Shown piece after piece: positions 45,181 to 55,139 of a stretch of DNA of 64,000 bases (within the stretch, counting starts at the first letter, position 1; each line of letters starts with the position of its first letter). This stretch comes from Ectocarpus siliculosus (taxonomy: Eukaryota; Sar; Phaeophyceae; Ectocarpales; Ectocarpaceae). The stretch spans positions 2,853,568 to 2,917,567 of the forward strand of contig FN649758.1 of assembly GCA_000310025.1 (NCBI GenBank). The letters run 5' to 3'. The translations under genes and the position numbers were made by a program. The notes under the pieces are model-generated. The model saw only the letters and a program-made list of their open reading frames with translations, did not search any database and was not told the DNA's origin.

Positions 45181-46362
45181 CTATTGTACGACTACGTACC
45201 GCGGGTATGACACGCTATGTAGCGCGGATTTCACCAGCGATACTTCAGGACTGACCTCCATCGCCAAAGGGCTAGACGGCGCGACCGGTCGGTAGGGGAA
45301 GACTCCTACCGCCACCGGACGCGGGGCGGGAGATACGGATCGCAAGGGAGATTGCGGCCGGCCTCGTGATCGCGGGGGCAGTGAAGGCGACCGAGAGCGC
45401 GAGGATTTCCTCGTTCTTCGCTCTCCCGTTGCCGATGTCCGTCCCCTGCTCCCCGTGCTCGAGTGGTGCGGCTGTTGCCCGGCGACGGCTGCCGTGGCAT
45501 CGCATCGGCTGTTCTCGAGAGAACGGAACACCGAAGAAGAAAATGCCGCAGCTCGTCGTCCAGCACGCGCAGACACCGCGATGCCTACCGCCGGGAAAAC
45601 GAGGTCGATACCCAGCTGACCGACCACGTTGGCGACGATGCTGGCACCGGTGACGGGCTGCGCCGCTGCCGTCGGAAGCTCTTTGTCTTCTTCGCCGCAG
45701 CTTGCGCTGTTCGCCGGCGCGATAGGCAGGGGGCACCTCTCGGTGGCGAGGCGCACCGGGCACCACGGGAACGGCTGCGACGCGCCGAGCAGGAGTACTG
45801 CGGGCGTGGGCCGGTGGGCGTGGGTGGCCATCCTAAGACCAGTGATTTCCGAGATCGGCGTTTGCCGGGGGAAAGGGTTTGCGGCACCGCTCGAAGGAAA
45901 CACCAACGTGCGGAGGTACCGAGAAGTGCCGGCACCGAGAGGGAACATGAGATCAGTTGGTGGCGACCATACAACAAGTGCTGTTTCTCGAGCAGGGGGC
46001 AGAGCGTGGGATTCCGCGCCAACGACTGCGGCGTTGGCCGGTGGATTCCAGACAACCAAGGCCCGTTCCTGCCGATTGACGACGCTTCTCGGTCTTGGCC
46101 GCGTGGTCTTTCGATGGATGTTCTCGTCCGACGGACTCCTGTCGACAAGATGGGGGACAGGGAGCATGTTTGGTGGAAATAAACCTGGCATTTGTGTGGA
46201 TGGCCACACATTTCTGCCGACGCTCGGCGGTGAGTTGCGTGTGACAGGCAGAGGGTTCAGCGGGACGTCTATGACAAGAGCGTGCACGTTGGCCATCCGA
46301 ATCGGGCAGTGATTCCAAGTAGGACCGGGAAAAGCTTTCATTTTTCGATCGGACGATGCCAC
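45181..46362 (-). CDS. 393-residue single-exon ORF, unknown function
   Basis: An ATG-initiated frame of 393 codons runs on the minus strand from 46362 to the TAG at 45181. It has a repeated motif ALVVWNPP / ALVVWSPP at residues 101-108 and 128-135. A hydrophobic, Ala/Val-rich segment follows (IVANVVGQLGIDLVFPAVGI, about residues 250-270). Near the C-terminus is an Arg/Ser-rich stretch with SRSRSP (about 310-345). Two plus-strand frames of over 220 codons overlap it, so the length is partly due to base composition. It has no intron, unlike its neighbours, and lies in repeat-rich DNA. It may be a real unknown gene, an element-borne ORF or a retrocopy. No family was recognised. Confidence 0.4.
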   Translation of the reverse strand: MASSDRKMKAFPGPTWNHCPIRMANVHALVIDVPLNPLPVTRNSPPSVGRNVWPSTQMPGLFPPNMLPVPHLVDRSPSDENIHRKTTRPRPRSVVNRQERALVVWNPPANAAVVGAESHALPPARETALVVWSPPTDLMFPLGAGTSRYLRTLVFPSSGAANPFPRQTPISEITGLRMATHAHRPTPAVLLLGASQPFPWCPVRLATERCPLPIAPANSASCGEEDKELPTAAAQPVTGASIVANVVGQLGIDLVFPAVGIAVSARAGRRAAAFSSSVFRSLENSRCDATAAVAGQQPHHSSTGSRGRTSATGERRTRKSSRSRSPSLPPRSRGRPQSPLRSVSPAPRPVAVGVFPYRPVAPSSPLAMEVSPEVSLVKSALHSVSYPRYVVVQ

Positions 46363-46940
46363 AAATGACCCGGTGGTTGTGTAGAGTTCACGGTCTTGGT
46401 ATGTACTTTGAGCGAGATTTATCCCTGGTCGGTGCCCCTACTACATATTAAGGTGAAACGCAACAACGTGGTGTTTGGTGGGTACACAAGTATCGGTTGG
46501 AGCTTTCTCGAATAGGTGGTCCATATGGGCTTTCTGTGTGATGTCAATGCATTTTCCCACTTGTTACGTGTCCTTCTAGAACTCAATATAATATCCCAAG
46601 GTTAAACTACATGTACATAAAAACGCAACAAATTGTTTGGTGGGCGGAGATCGAGCAATGTCTGTGTGTCACCGGTATTTTTTCACGTAATGACTCAAAC
46701 AGTGATCAAACCGAACATTCGCGGTCGCACCTTGGGAAGAACGCCTTCACTGCCGATAGCGCCGCGCCGTACAAGAGCAGCACCTCGACAACGACGGACT
46801 GAACAAGGCAAGAACACCAGACAAACGCCGTTGGGCGCAATCGGCATGAGTGATGTTGTTTGCATACATAGATCAAGCGCATATCACGAAGGCCCGATCC
46901 ACGGCATGTTTATTCCACAACTACTATTGCTACACAACGC

Positions 46941-47173
46941 AGTGCGGGCCCGACGATAAGAAACGTCAAACAACTCGGGTCGAGGCAACATTTAATTTGT
47001 TTTTCGTCGCCACCGTCGAGTACAAGATATTGTTGGGTTACTTCGTGTAGGGTCCTCGGCTGGGCTGTAGTCCTAACCCGTCGATATATTACTTCATTGC
47101 ATTCTTCGTGGAAATCGGAGCCCTCGTTTCTTAATCGAATAGAGATAACTTCGGTTTCTTAACGGCCCGCACT
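46941..47173. mobile_element. Short MITE-like element with AGTGCGGGCC ends
   Basis: The left end reads AGTGCGGGCC then CGATAAGAAAC. The right end, on the opposite strand, reads AGTGCGGGCC then GTTAAGAAAC. The GCG-rich block followed by TTAAGAAA recalls the ends of the 40822-41422 MITE, so the two may be distant relatives. The exact boundaries and target duplication are unclear. Confidence 0.5.
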
Positions 47174-49179
47174 ACCGTACAGCAGTACGTGGTTTACTTG
47201 GCCTTCAGGGACACTTCGATCAAAATGATTTCCGTGTGGCAACAGCATCTCGAGATGTAGATAAGCGTAAAGGACTCGAGCTCTCCAGATGTATGAACAA
47301 AGCAGCTCGCGCGAACCGGGTGCGCTTGGTTGACGAAGCTCACCAAAACGTTTGTGCTGTAGGTTCGTTCGGCGTTTGGCCCGCTAGTCTGGTCTATGGG
47401 AGTTAGAGTGTTGATATTGGACGTTTCCACGGCGAGCACGAGGCCTGAGTGACTTGTGGTGGTTGTGCGGCTAAATGTCTAGCCCGTCCCTGGTCTCGAC
47501 CATGCAGTTGGTGTCGAATGTGAGCCGCCGTTGCTGAATTTCCTATCCCTGGCCTGGTTCGTGCGCCATATGGGGAGCTAGTGTTTGGTGTCAAACCCGA
47601 ACGATACTATGTAGCAGCTGTGGCATGCATAGATAGGAGAACCACGCTACAAGAATACGAATATTTTCATACTTCGTTTCCACCTCTTGATCTTGCGACA
47701 ACTACACGACGATGTACGTACGTACGTACGTGACAGGCTACGACCTAAGCCTCAGTCACAGATTACCTCTCACCATGTTGGTCCGGTGGAGCTGTCGAGA
47801 AGTATCTCGCTTCAGGAAGACGTGGTGTCAGTTGTGGGAGAAAACAAATACTGACTGGGTCGCGCTGTAATGAGATGCCGGTGGTGTTTCTTGCCCGTAG
47901 ACTAACCAGTCTGGCTGGAAACGGAGCACACGTAGGCTAGCCTTGCTTTGGCACAAAGAAGAGGAGCCGGGAGATCACGTTGTTGGCCTGAACGACAAGT
48001 CTCCAAAGAATTGGTGAGTCACACCAGCGTGTGCAGCGAGATGGCTGTGAAGCGCGGTCAGGGTAACAATGGCGTCTGGGTGCGAACGATACTCACTTGG
48101 GGTACTTTTTCTTTTTTTCAACGGCCTCTTCCATTTGGCCGGCTCTTTTGAGTTATATATGACCCGAAACGACAGCAAAGTCTAGCTCACATTTCAGATG
48201 CATGTTCTGGTTTTCAAGCGGTGCTTGAGCAACGTACAATTAGTTGCTTCGAGGTTTTGAATAGTCCAAACTCCTGCTGCTGCGTGTAGACTCGTGGGTT
48301 CTTGACGGCGGTCGGCCGCGCAGAACGAAAGTCTATACCTTCCTCCGCAATTCTATGTTGTTGGCACTGCGATCTTTCGGTTTGTTGAGAGTTTGTTTTG
48401 CCGCCAGTGATTCAGCACTCTCTCATGGCCGTATCATCGAATGGGTAGTCTTTCTGTGTGTGTTTTTATTATTCCTTAATCATTCAAATGATCCTGGATT
48501 ATTTTGTTGTGTAGTCAATGTCATGTGTGTTCTATATTTGGCGGAATGATTTTGTGTCTTCACCAAAAAATATATTGAGAGAGGAGGATGCCTTGGAGAG
48601 AGAGTGGCACTCTTCGACAATATGATACAGGATCTGAAGATCACACATAAACAGCAATCACAGTCAGTCCTCAACATCATGCCTGCAGCTTGAGATCGGA
48701 CAAGGTCTGGTTTCTGGGCGAAGGTGCATTTCTCGTGATTGTAAAAACCACAACAGCCAAGCCCTTTGAAAGGCCATGCGATTCACTGCCGTTGCCGATA
48801 CACGGTATGAAGCCCTCTACAAAAATGGGAGAGACGGGCGTTCTTGCTGACTGCATGTAGTATAATCCCATGCGGCCCCATGCCGTTATGTCCAAGTTGT
48901 CCTCGAGTCAAACAACAATCTTAAGCCAGTGACCCCGCTCTCCCGCTTCCCCGACACGTTCGCAATAAACAAGATTGAAGTATGTCGAGGCAAGCGAAGG
49001 GCAAGGCTTCCAACCAGAAGATCGTGATTTCGAGAGGGAGGCGGAGAGAGCGTCGTTAAGACCGACAACAACTTGTTTTCGAGGACACACCGGCGTTACG
49101 CTCAGCACGTTGACGAAACCCTGCAATGCAAAATTACCACGATGCGATTGAGCCCATTCAGAAGCCACCAACACTCCAC

Positions 49180-49320
49180 ATGGGATGATATTTTCGCAAT
49201 GTTGCCGGTGAGACAGCAGTGAAGAGAACCGCCATTTTCCTCACAAAAACTTTCTTTCGTGTCAAGCGGGCGTAGGCCCCCGTAGAACTGCGCAACCAAC
49301 ACCGAGGAGACATGTCTACT
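49180..49320. repeat. Dispersed repeat, copy B (partner at 23420-23545)
   Basis: It matches 23420-23545 in order and orientation; see that entry for the shared blocks. The minus-strand frame keeps the residues KKVF, RK, VLFT and PATLRK. Confidence 0.6.
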
Positions 49321-49937
49321 TCAGACAGAAGAGGTGCTGGCAAATGTGAAAACTGCAGCGGCAAGCCCGACGCGGGTGTCACGGTAACCAAGGAGAGTTT
49401 TGACAACAAGGGATGTCATCAGCAAGGAATTGTGACCATTGGTGTTGAGTCATACAGACGGATAACGCTACGGCCTCGTCGCCGACCAATCCCCTCTACC
49501 CCAGGTTGGGCACCACGACAGGGCATCGTAAACCACTCCCCGTGCTTTGTCATGGGTAGCAGCAGCTCTGGTGGCGTATTCTGGTATCCGGTAGAAATGT
49601 ACTATCTTTACTACAAGCACACTATCGTCTTCTCGGGAAAAAACAGACATGGTGGCCTCAATCGCCGCGATTAATAGCAAGCTTGCCCCACCGCCCCCCT
49701 GCCGAAACTGATGGCGGCAAGGGGCGGGGGCGGGGGGAGCGGGGATAGAAACGAACCTTATTCGTCCTCGCAAGGAAACCCCGTATTGTTATCCAGCTGC
49801 TTCTCTCAGCAGCCAAAAGAGAAACACAACTACGACCCCTACGACCCCCCCTCCACCGCGAGCACCGCGAAACACAGCACACGATGCCAAGGAAGTCTGG
49901 GGACCCTCTTCGTCGACAGCGAAACGCCCTCTCTCTC

Positions 49938-52900
49938 TCATCGCAACTCCCCGTCGTCTTCCCTCGCAAACACGAACACCTGCCCTTGCTCGTTGCGGCT
50001 CACACGGAGGAGCCCGTCCAAGTACGTCGTGGTCATCGACACCTTGATGAAAGCAGAAAAAACGATAGCAGTGTTACAAACCACCATGCAAAACGGCGGC
50101 GGCAGGAAAGGATTGTCACCATTACCAATAAACGGTCATCGAGAACTCGATACTCTTTTGCGTCCAGAATAAGCACCTTATGCAATATGCGACGTGCCGA
50201 AACCAAGCATGCGAAAGGGACTGTACACGCTTCGATCGTACATATATCGATTTATCAACATGCCGCACGGAACGGTGCGGACGCGAGATGCAAGGGTGGG
50301 TAGTACTGTACCAGCACGCTGTGTGCCTGTGCAGTCGCAGGGCTGCCTGCTAGGTAAGTGCGTGTAGGTTCGGGCGCCGAGCATCAGAGCGGCGGATTTA
50401 GCACACTCAGCACCACTATCCGACCGTCCGTTGTATATTTCATGACAAATCGAAATCTCCATATTTTATGAGTCATTTCGCGCGCATATTCGGTACGGCA
50501 GGTAATTCCCACTGCGAGATTATATTTACAGCTTATCGGTTCTTCAGCAGACAGGCAATAACCAACAAGCATCCAAGAGCCTTTCAAGCCGTGAAACGGA
50601 TTCGTGTGTGTCGTGAGACGAAGCACGTATTTAGGACCGCCGTTTCGATAAGGAGCTCAAGTCAAAGTAAAAAAATCGAGGGAGCAAGCGCAGCATCGCC
50701 ACCATAAAAAAAACAACCACACACCACCATCGGTCCGAACACTAAATACCGTATGCTTGTACATACCTCGGTGGAACCCTCCTTGAGTGGGGTGAGCAAG
50801 TTGTCCGTCTGGAATTCTATGTTGTCCAGGTTGAACAGCGGCTTCAGCAACCGCCCGAGAGCGCTTTTTCGCACCTAAAACAGCCCACCACGAAAATAAA
50901 CAAAGGTTCGAACTGGGTCGATGATCGCCCAAAACACGAAAATGGCAAGGGCAGCCTTGGGGCGGCAACAGCGACAGCAGCATCAACAACAACGAATCAG
51001 CGACAGCGACAGCACTATCTGCAGCAGCTGTCGTTGTTTTGACAGAAGAAAATGTCGCGATATAGCGACACCAACAGTGCAGCACCAGCAACAACAACAA
51101 TCACACGACAAGCACAGTACGACTGCAAGACGAGACCCGGCTATCAGCCAACCAACTGACGAACCTGAGTCTTGGCTACCCTGAGCTTCGTCTCCGTGCC
51201 CGCAGCGTCCGTGATCTCCGACGTCGTGGTCATCACGCTGCGGAACGACGGGAACGTGTTCGGGCCCTCTTTCCCTCTCTTGTCCGAACCCGCGCTAGCC
51301 CCCGCAAAAATCTATGCCGTCATTAACGGAACACAAACAACACAGGCACGCGCGATGTTCTTGTTGTGGTCTTGACACAAGCGTTGTGACTTCCCTCCAA
51401 ATACCCTTACGCACCACCCCCGTGACCTAAACAAATGAGGAAGACACATCCGTGGTCGTGTCATCTTTATCATTGCCTGCTGAGAAGATTAAGATTTGCC
51501 CCCGTTCGTCGTCGCTGCTTGGATCGACTGCTGCTACACCGACGAACCACCCGAACCGGCACCATAACCGACCAGAGTTGCTTCACAGACCTCATGCAGG
51601 GATCTCCAGCGCTATCTCTCAAACTCTGGATCGCTCGCGCCACCGCCGGGCATTTGACCCCTCCAGGAAGCACGCTTGACCGCAAATGCTACCACTTCCT
51701 GCTCCTGCTACAGCTGTACAGCTCCGTCTTTCGTCGAGCAAGACATGCGAAAACTGATGTCCTCGGCATCCCGGCGTACACACTTTCAGAAGGCAGAGTT
51801 GGTTGTTTGCTCACCTCTACCTCCGACTTGATCTCTTTCTCCGTGATGGTCTGGACCGCCTCGCCAACGCTCTTGCCCGGGAGGCTGTCGGTGATGGCGA
51901 AGATCGTGGCCGCGACCGTGGAGCCGTCGAAGCTGTCCCCGTCGCCGCCCCCTCCGAAGGGAGGCTTAATCCCCTCAGTCGCTTTCCTGGAATACGGTAC
52001 ACGTTTTTTCGTTGCGCGATTGGGCAGTGAGTTTCTTGACCTGGTCGGAAACTGCGGGTAACATTGAGATTTTTCCGATTTGGAAAAAAAAGGACAATTA
52101 TTCCGACATCCTATCTCCCAAGACGCTTTTCATGATGCAGTTGATCTTTACTACTGTATGGCAGGACCAAATTGATTGCAAATCTTGCTTGCTGCATCTC
52201 ATCACCGGTTGGCCTTTTCGGGGATCCCTCTACACGACGTGTTGGGTGTATTTTGCAATTTGGCGTTGATTGTTTTTTGTGTTTCGCCATGCATCATACG
52301 ACCCGAAGAAGCGCAGAATACAATACAAGCTCCAATGAGAGTGGACGTGACACAAGGACTCAACAAACAGAGGGATGAGGACAGGGACATCACTCGCGTC
52401 GAAAACACCCAAAAAGCATAGCACACGGCACGCACAACAGGAAACAGAACACGGGAGCTACCTGAACGCCCAAAAGAAAGGGCTGGATCGAGTGGCGTCC
52501 TCGCTGGCGTACACTAGAGCCCATCTCCCCAGCAACGCCGTGCTCGTGGCCGTGTCCTCCACTGGCGTCCGCATCTCCAGCTCCCAGATGACGTCCTCCA
52601 CGCGCCCACGTTCTGCCGGCGTGGCCAACTGACCCCTGTTCTTACCAAGCATGCGTTCAAGCGCGCGTTTTGGTGAGCTTGAGATGTTTCGTGATGGCGC
52701 GCAACGTGGGCGGGGCGGGTGGTCGGTGGTGGTGGTGGTGGTGGAGGCTTGGCCACCAAAAACAGGGTTGAAGAGCACAAACAGCACAAAAAACGCGAAT
52801 TCATGGAAAGCACGTTCCGATGGCGACGCAAGGAGTCTCACCGAGGGTGCCCGCACCCCCGACTTTCCACGCTCGTCGTCAACCGCCCCTCTCGCTAAGC

Positions 52901-54811
52901 CGGTGCGTGCGGAGCACGCACACCACCTCGGCTTCTACAGCACCAGAAGGGCATTGCGAGGCTACGCCTCCGCGATTGGTCAACGCCGGTGGTGCACGAC
53001 ACGCCGTCAAAACGTGCAGGAACACAGCACGCACCAGCAGCAGTAGAAACAGCAGGCGATATTTTTAGATGCATACTACATGACCTAGTCATTTCCGGCA
53101 CACACAGCCGCGTACAACTCTACACAGGCTCCTAGCATGAAGTTGGTCTTTAGCCAGGGAGTATGTAGCCCCGGGGGATCGGGCGGCGGAGGAACACGAA
53201 CATGGTACACCCCAGAAAAATCAACCCATCAAGACCGGGCGGCACACACAAGGCACGTTGTTAATGTTGTTGGGGCCCTCCATACTCTCCCTTTCCTCCC
53301 ATTTGCTCCGATACGTTTGCCTATTCCCCCGCAGCACCTCCACTACCTGCCGGTGAGAGCAGCGATGCGCAGAAGGTCGAGCTTGAGCTGGGCGACCTCC
53401 GGCGTGTCCTTCTCGGTGAAGGCTAACCTTTCTTGTTCGGCCGTTCCGGCTTCGAAGGCAACAGAAAAGGTTCGGCAAAACGTGCGGAGCGGCGGCAGAA
53501 TTTGAAACATCGGACAGAATCGTAAGATTTGGGCAAACGCCAATCGGCCAAAGACCGAGCAGCCGAGGGGGCGAAGCGGGCAACAGCGATGGTAGCGCTG
53601 GCATTGGACAGGCAGTGTGTGATCAGGAATGACGCCAACCATCGCGAATGTTCGTGAACCTGTTGTTCATTTAGAAAGTATACATAACCTCACAGAAAGA
53701 CTACCCGCTCGAGATATAACCACAGTCGAAAGGGATGTGCTGAAGTATTATCAGAGAGTGGGGGGAAACCGGCTGTGGGCATATTTTGAGTTTGTTCAAG
53801 CCAAGTACAACTACACTGAATTGTTTGCTGACCTTGCCCCCGACAAAAAAAATGTACAACGCGGGTCAACACGCTTCCCGATTGCCGCCACGCCGCGGTG
53901 CTCTGGCGTGAGAAGGTAACGAGAGGTGTTCGGGTTTCATGTTAGACTTGTACATCGTGGGAATAGCTATGGCGTTCCATGGATGACGCGGTAATTGGTG
54001 TGTCCTGTGTTCGCACGAGGCGAATCGTCGGGGTGTGCCGCAGGCCATTTGAGCAGGTCTGCCCCCCTGCGTTGAGTGCCCGCAAAGCAGTACTTGGTGC
54101 AAGTCGCGGGCATGGCCAGGGTTTCTACTGAGATCGCGTCGGATACTTAAATGTTCGTCTACACATATGAACCGCTGTTTTCGCTTTTTCCTGTTTGCCA
54201 GCGCACGACGGCCCGGGTGAGTTGTAGATATTGTACAAATAGAGGTGAAAAGCGGTGTCATGTTTTTTTCCACTTCCCCCAGAACGGCGGTGCGTTCATG
54301 TTTCCCACAGCATGACTTCTTGCATTCGTCCAACACACACGTTTGCCTACAATCCTACGGCGGGGGACGCTTGGTAAGCAGTCATGTGAGCACTAATATT
54401 GTGTGGTGACACACAGAGAAAGTGGAGGGAGGGCGTGTCGGATGCTGCCGTCCGAAGTCTGTAGACGGAGTACTCGGCAGTCTGCTACTGAGTCTCGCTG
54501 AGTCCAGCTATCACGCATGGAAGTTCAAACTGCCGCGGCTTACCCCCCCCAGCGAATCTGTCATCTCCCGTGTCTGAAGGGTAGTCTTCCGCCACTTCTG
54601 ACATCAACAATGCCCCACAGTCCTTCGCCCTTGCCATTCGGCACCACCCGCTGCTGCTGTGCCTGAAGCTCGTCGTTGAAGTGGTTGCTTCTGATGGCGG
54701 TGTTCGCTCCCCCGCTCGCAGAAAGCAATTGATGAACGCCTGGCACTCGGAAGACACAGCAGCGAGGGCCACGAATGCTGCCAGTGCGCTGCAACGGCGA
54801 GAGACTCCCAT
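49938..54811 (-). CDS. Plastid-targeted PAP/fibrillin family protein, complete, 342 residues
   Basis: Seven minus-strand exons (54811-54544, 53449-53347, 52635-52462, 51986-51815, 51278-51180, 50874-50767, 50042-49938) join in phase and give 1029 bases. PAP/fibrillins bind lipids or quinones on plastid membranes and plastoglobules. The N-terminus is a hydrophobic signal peptide ending VSSECQA followed by FIN, an ASAF-like cleavage site, then a Ser/Thr/Arg-rich transit region. That is the bipartite signal of secondary plastids. The domain starts with LKLDLLRIAALTGRGQLATP (about residues 110-130), has the lipocalin-like LLGRWALVYASED (158-170) and SSPFFWAFRKAT (174-185), then FAITDSLPGKSVGEAVQTI, SVMTTTSEIT and the closing YLDGLLRVSRNEQGQVFVF (315-333). 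Length and order fit the family. The last-exon ending and most boundaries are well supported; the exon 5 acceptor (51279-51280) is the least certain. Confidence 0.92.
53629..53919 (+). other. 96-codon ORF antisense within first intron of the fibrillin gene
   Basis: An ATG-initiated plus-strand frame reads protein-like text (VERDVLKYYQRVGGNRLWAY, then FEFVQAKYNYTELFADLAPD). Base composition differs from the GC-rich exons around it. It could be a small nested gene, a transposon scrap or chance. Confidence 0.2.
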
Positions 54812-55139
54812 CTTTCCCAACTGTAGGTTATATTCGCTCTTGGAGAGACAACACAGGCAGGAGATGTGGACTGCTGTGTGCTGGCAGTGGCCTGTGCTGG
54901 CACTGGCTAGCTGGCCGCCTTGGAGGCAGCGCAGAAATCTGGTGGCAGGGTTAATGAATCTGCGTCGCCCCTTTCGTCCCCGGGGTTTCCAGGTCACATT
55001 TTTCTGCCCTTGAAGTTCACGGCTGCCCGACTGCCCGAATCACTCGCGCTGCCTCTGCTCTTGGGTCCCAACACAACGCGCACGTCAAAGGGCATAGCAA
55101 GGGGGTAACGAGATCACCGCTTGTGCCCACGTCGTGGAC
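54812..55139. promoter_or_regulatory. Putative bidirectional promoter, fibrillin / bZIP
   Basis: Only 328 bp separate the start codons of the divergent fibrillin and bZIP genes. The interval must hold both 5' UTRs and core promoters. It contains ACGTCA at 55082-55087, the half-site bound by CREB/ATF-type bZIP factors. No clear TATA box was seen. Confidence 0.55.

Larger units (their letters stand above)
46363..49937. other. Repeat-derived, no confident gene
   Basis: Contents: a small MITE-like element (46941-47173), a GTAC run (47714-47731) and the second copy of the 23.4-kb repeat (49180-49320). Open frames are below about 120 codons. The rightmost part is probably the 3' UTR of the fibrillin gene. 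Confidence 0.4.

Noticed and set aside
45463-46312. Two plus-strand frames of 227-239 codons
   Set aside because: Both overlap the longer ATG-initiated minus-strand frame and show no motif.
55134-55139. GTG at 55134 as bZIP start
   Set aside because: A standard ATG follows at 55140 in the same frame; GTG starts are rare in nuclear genes.
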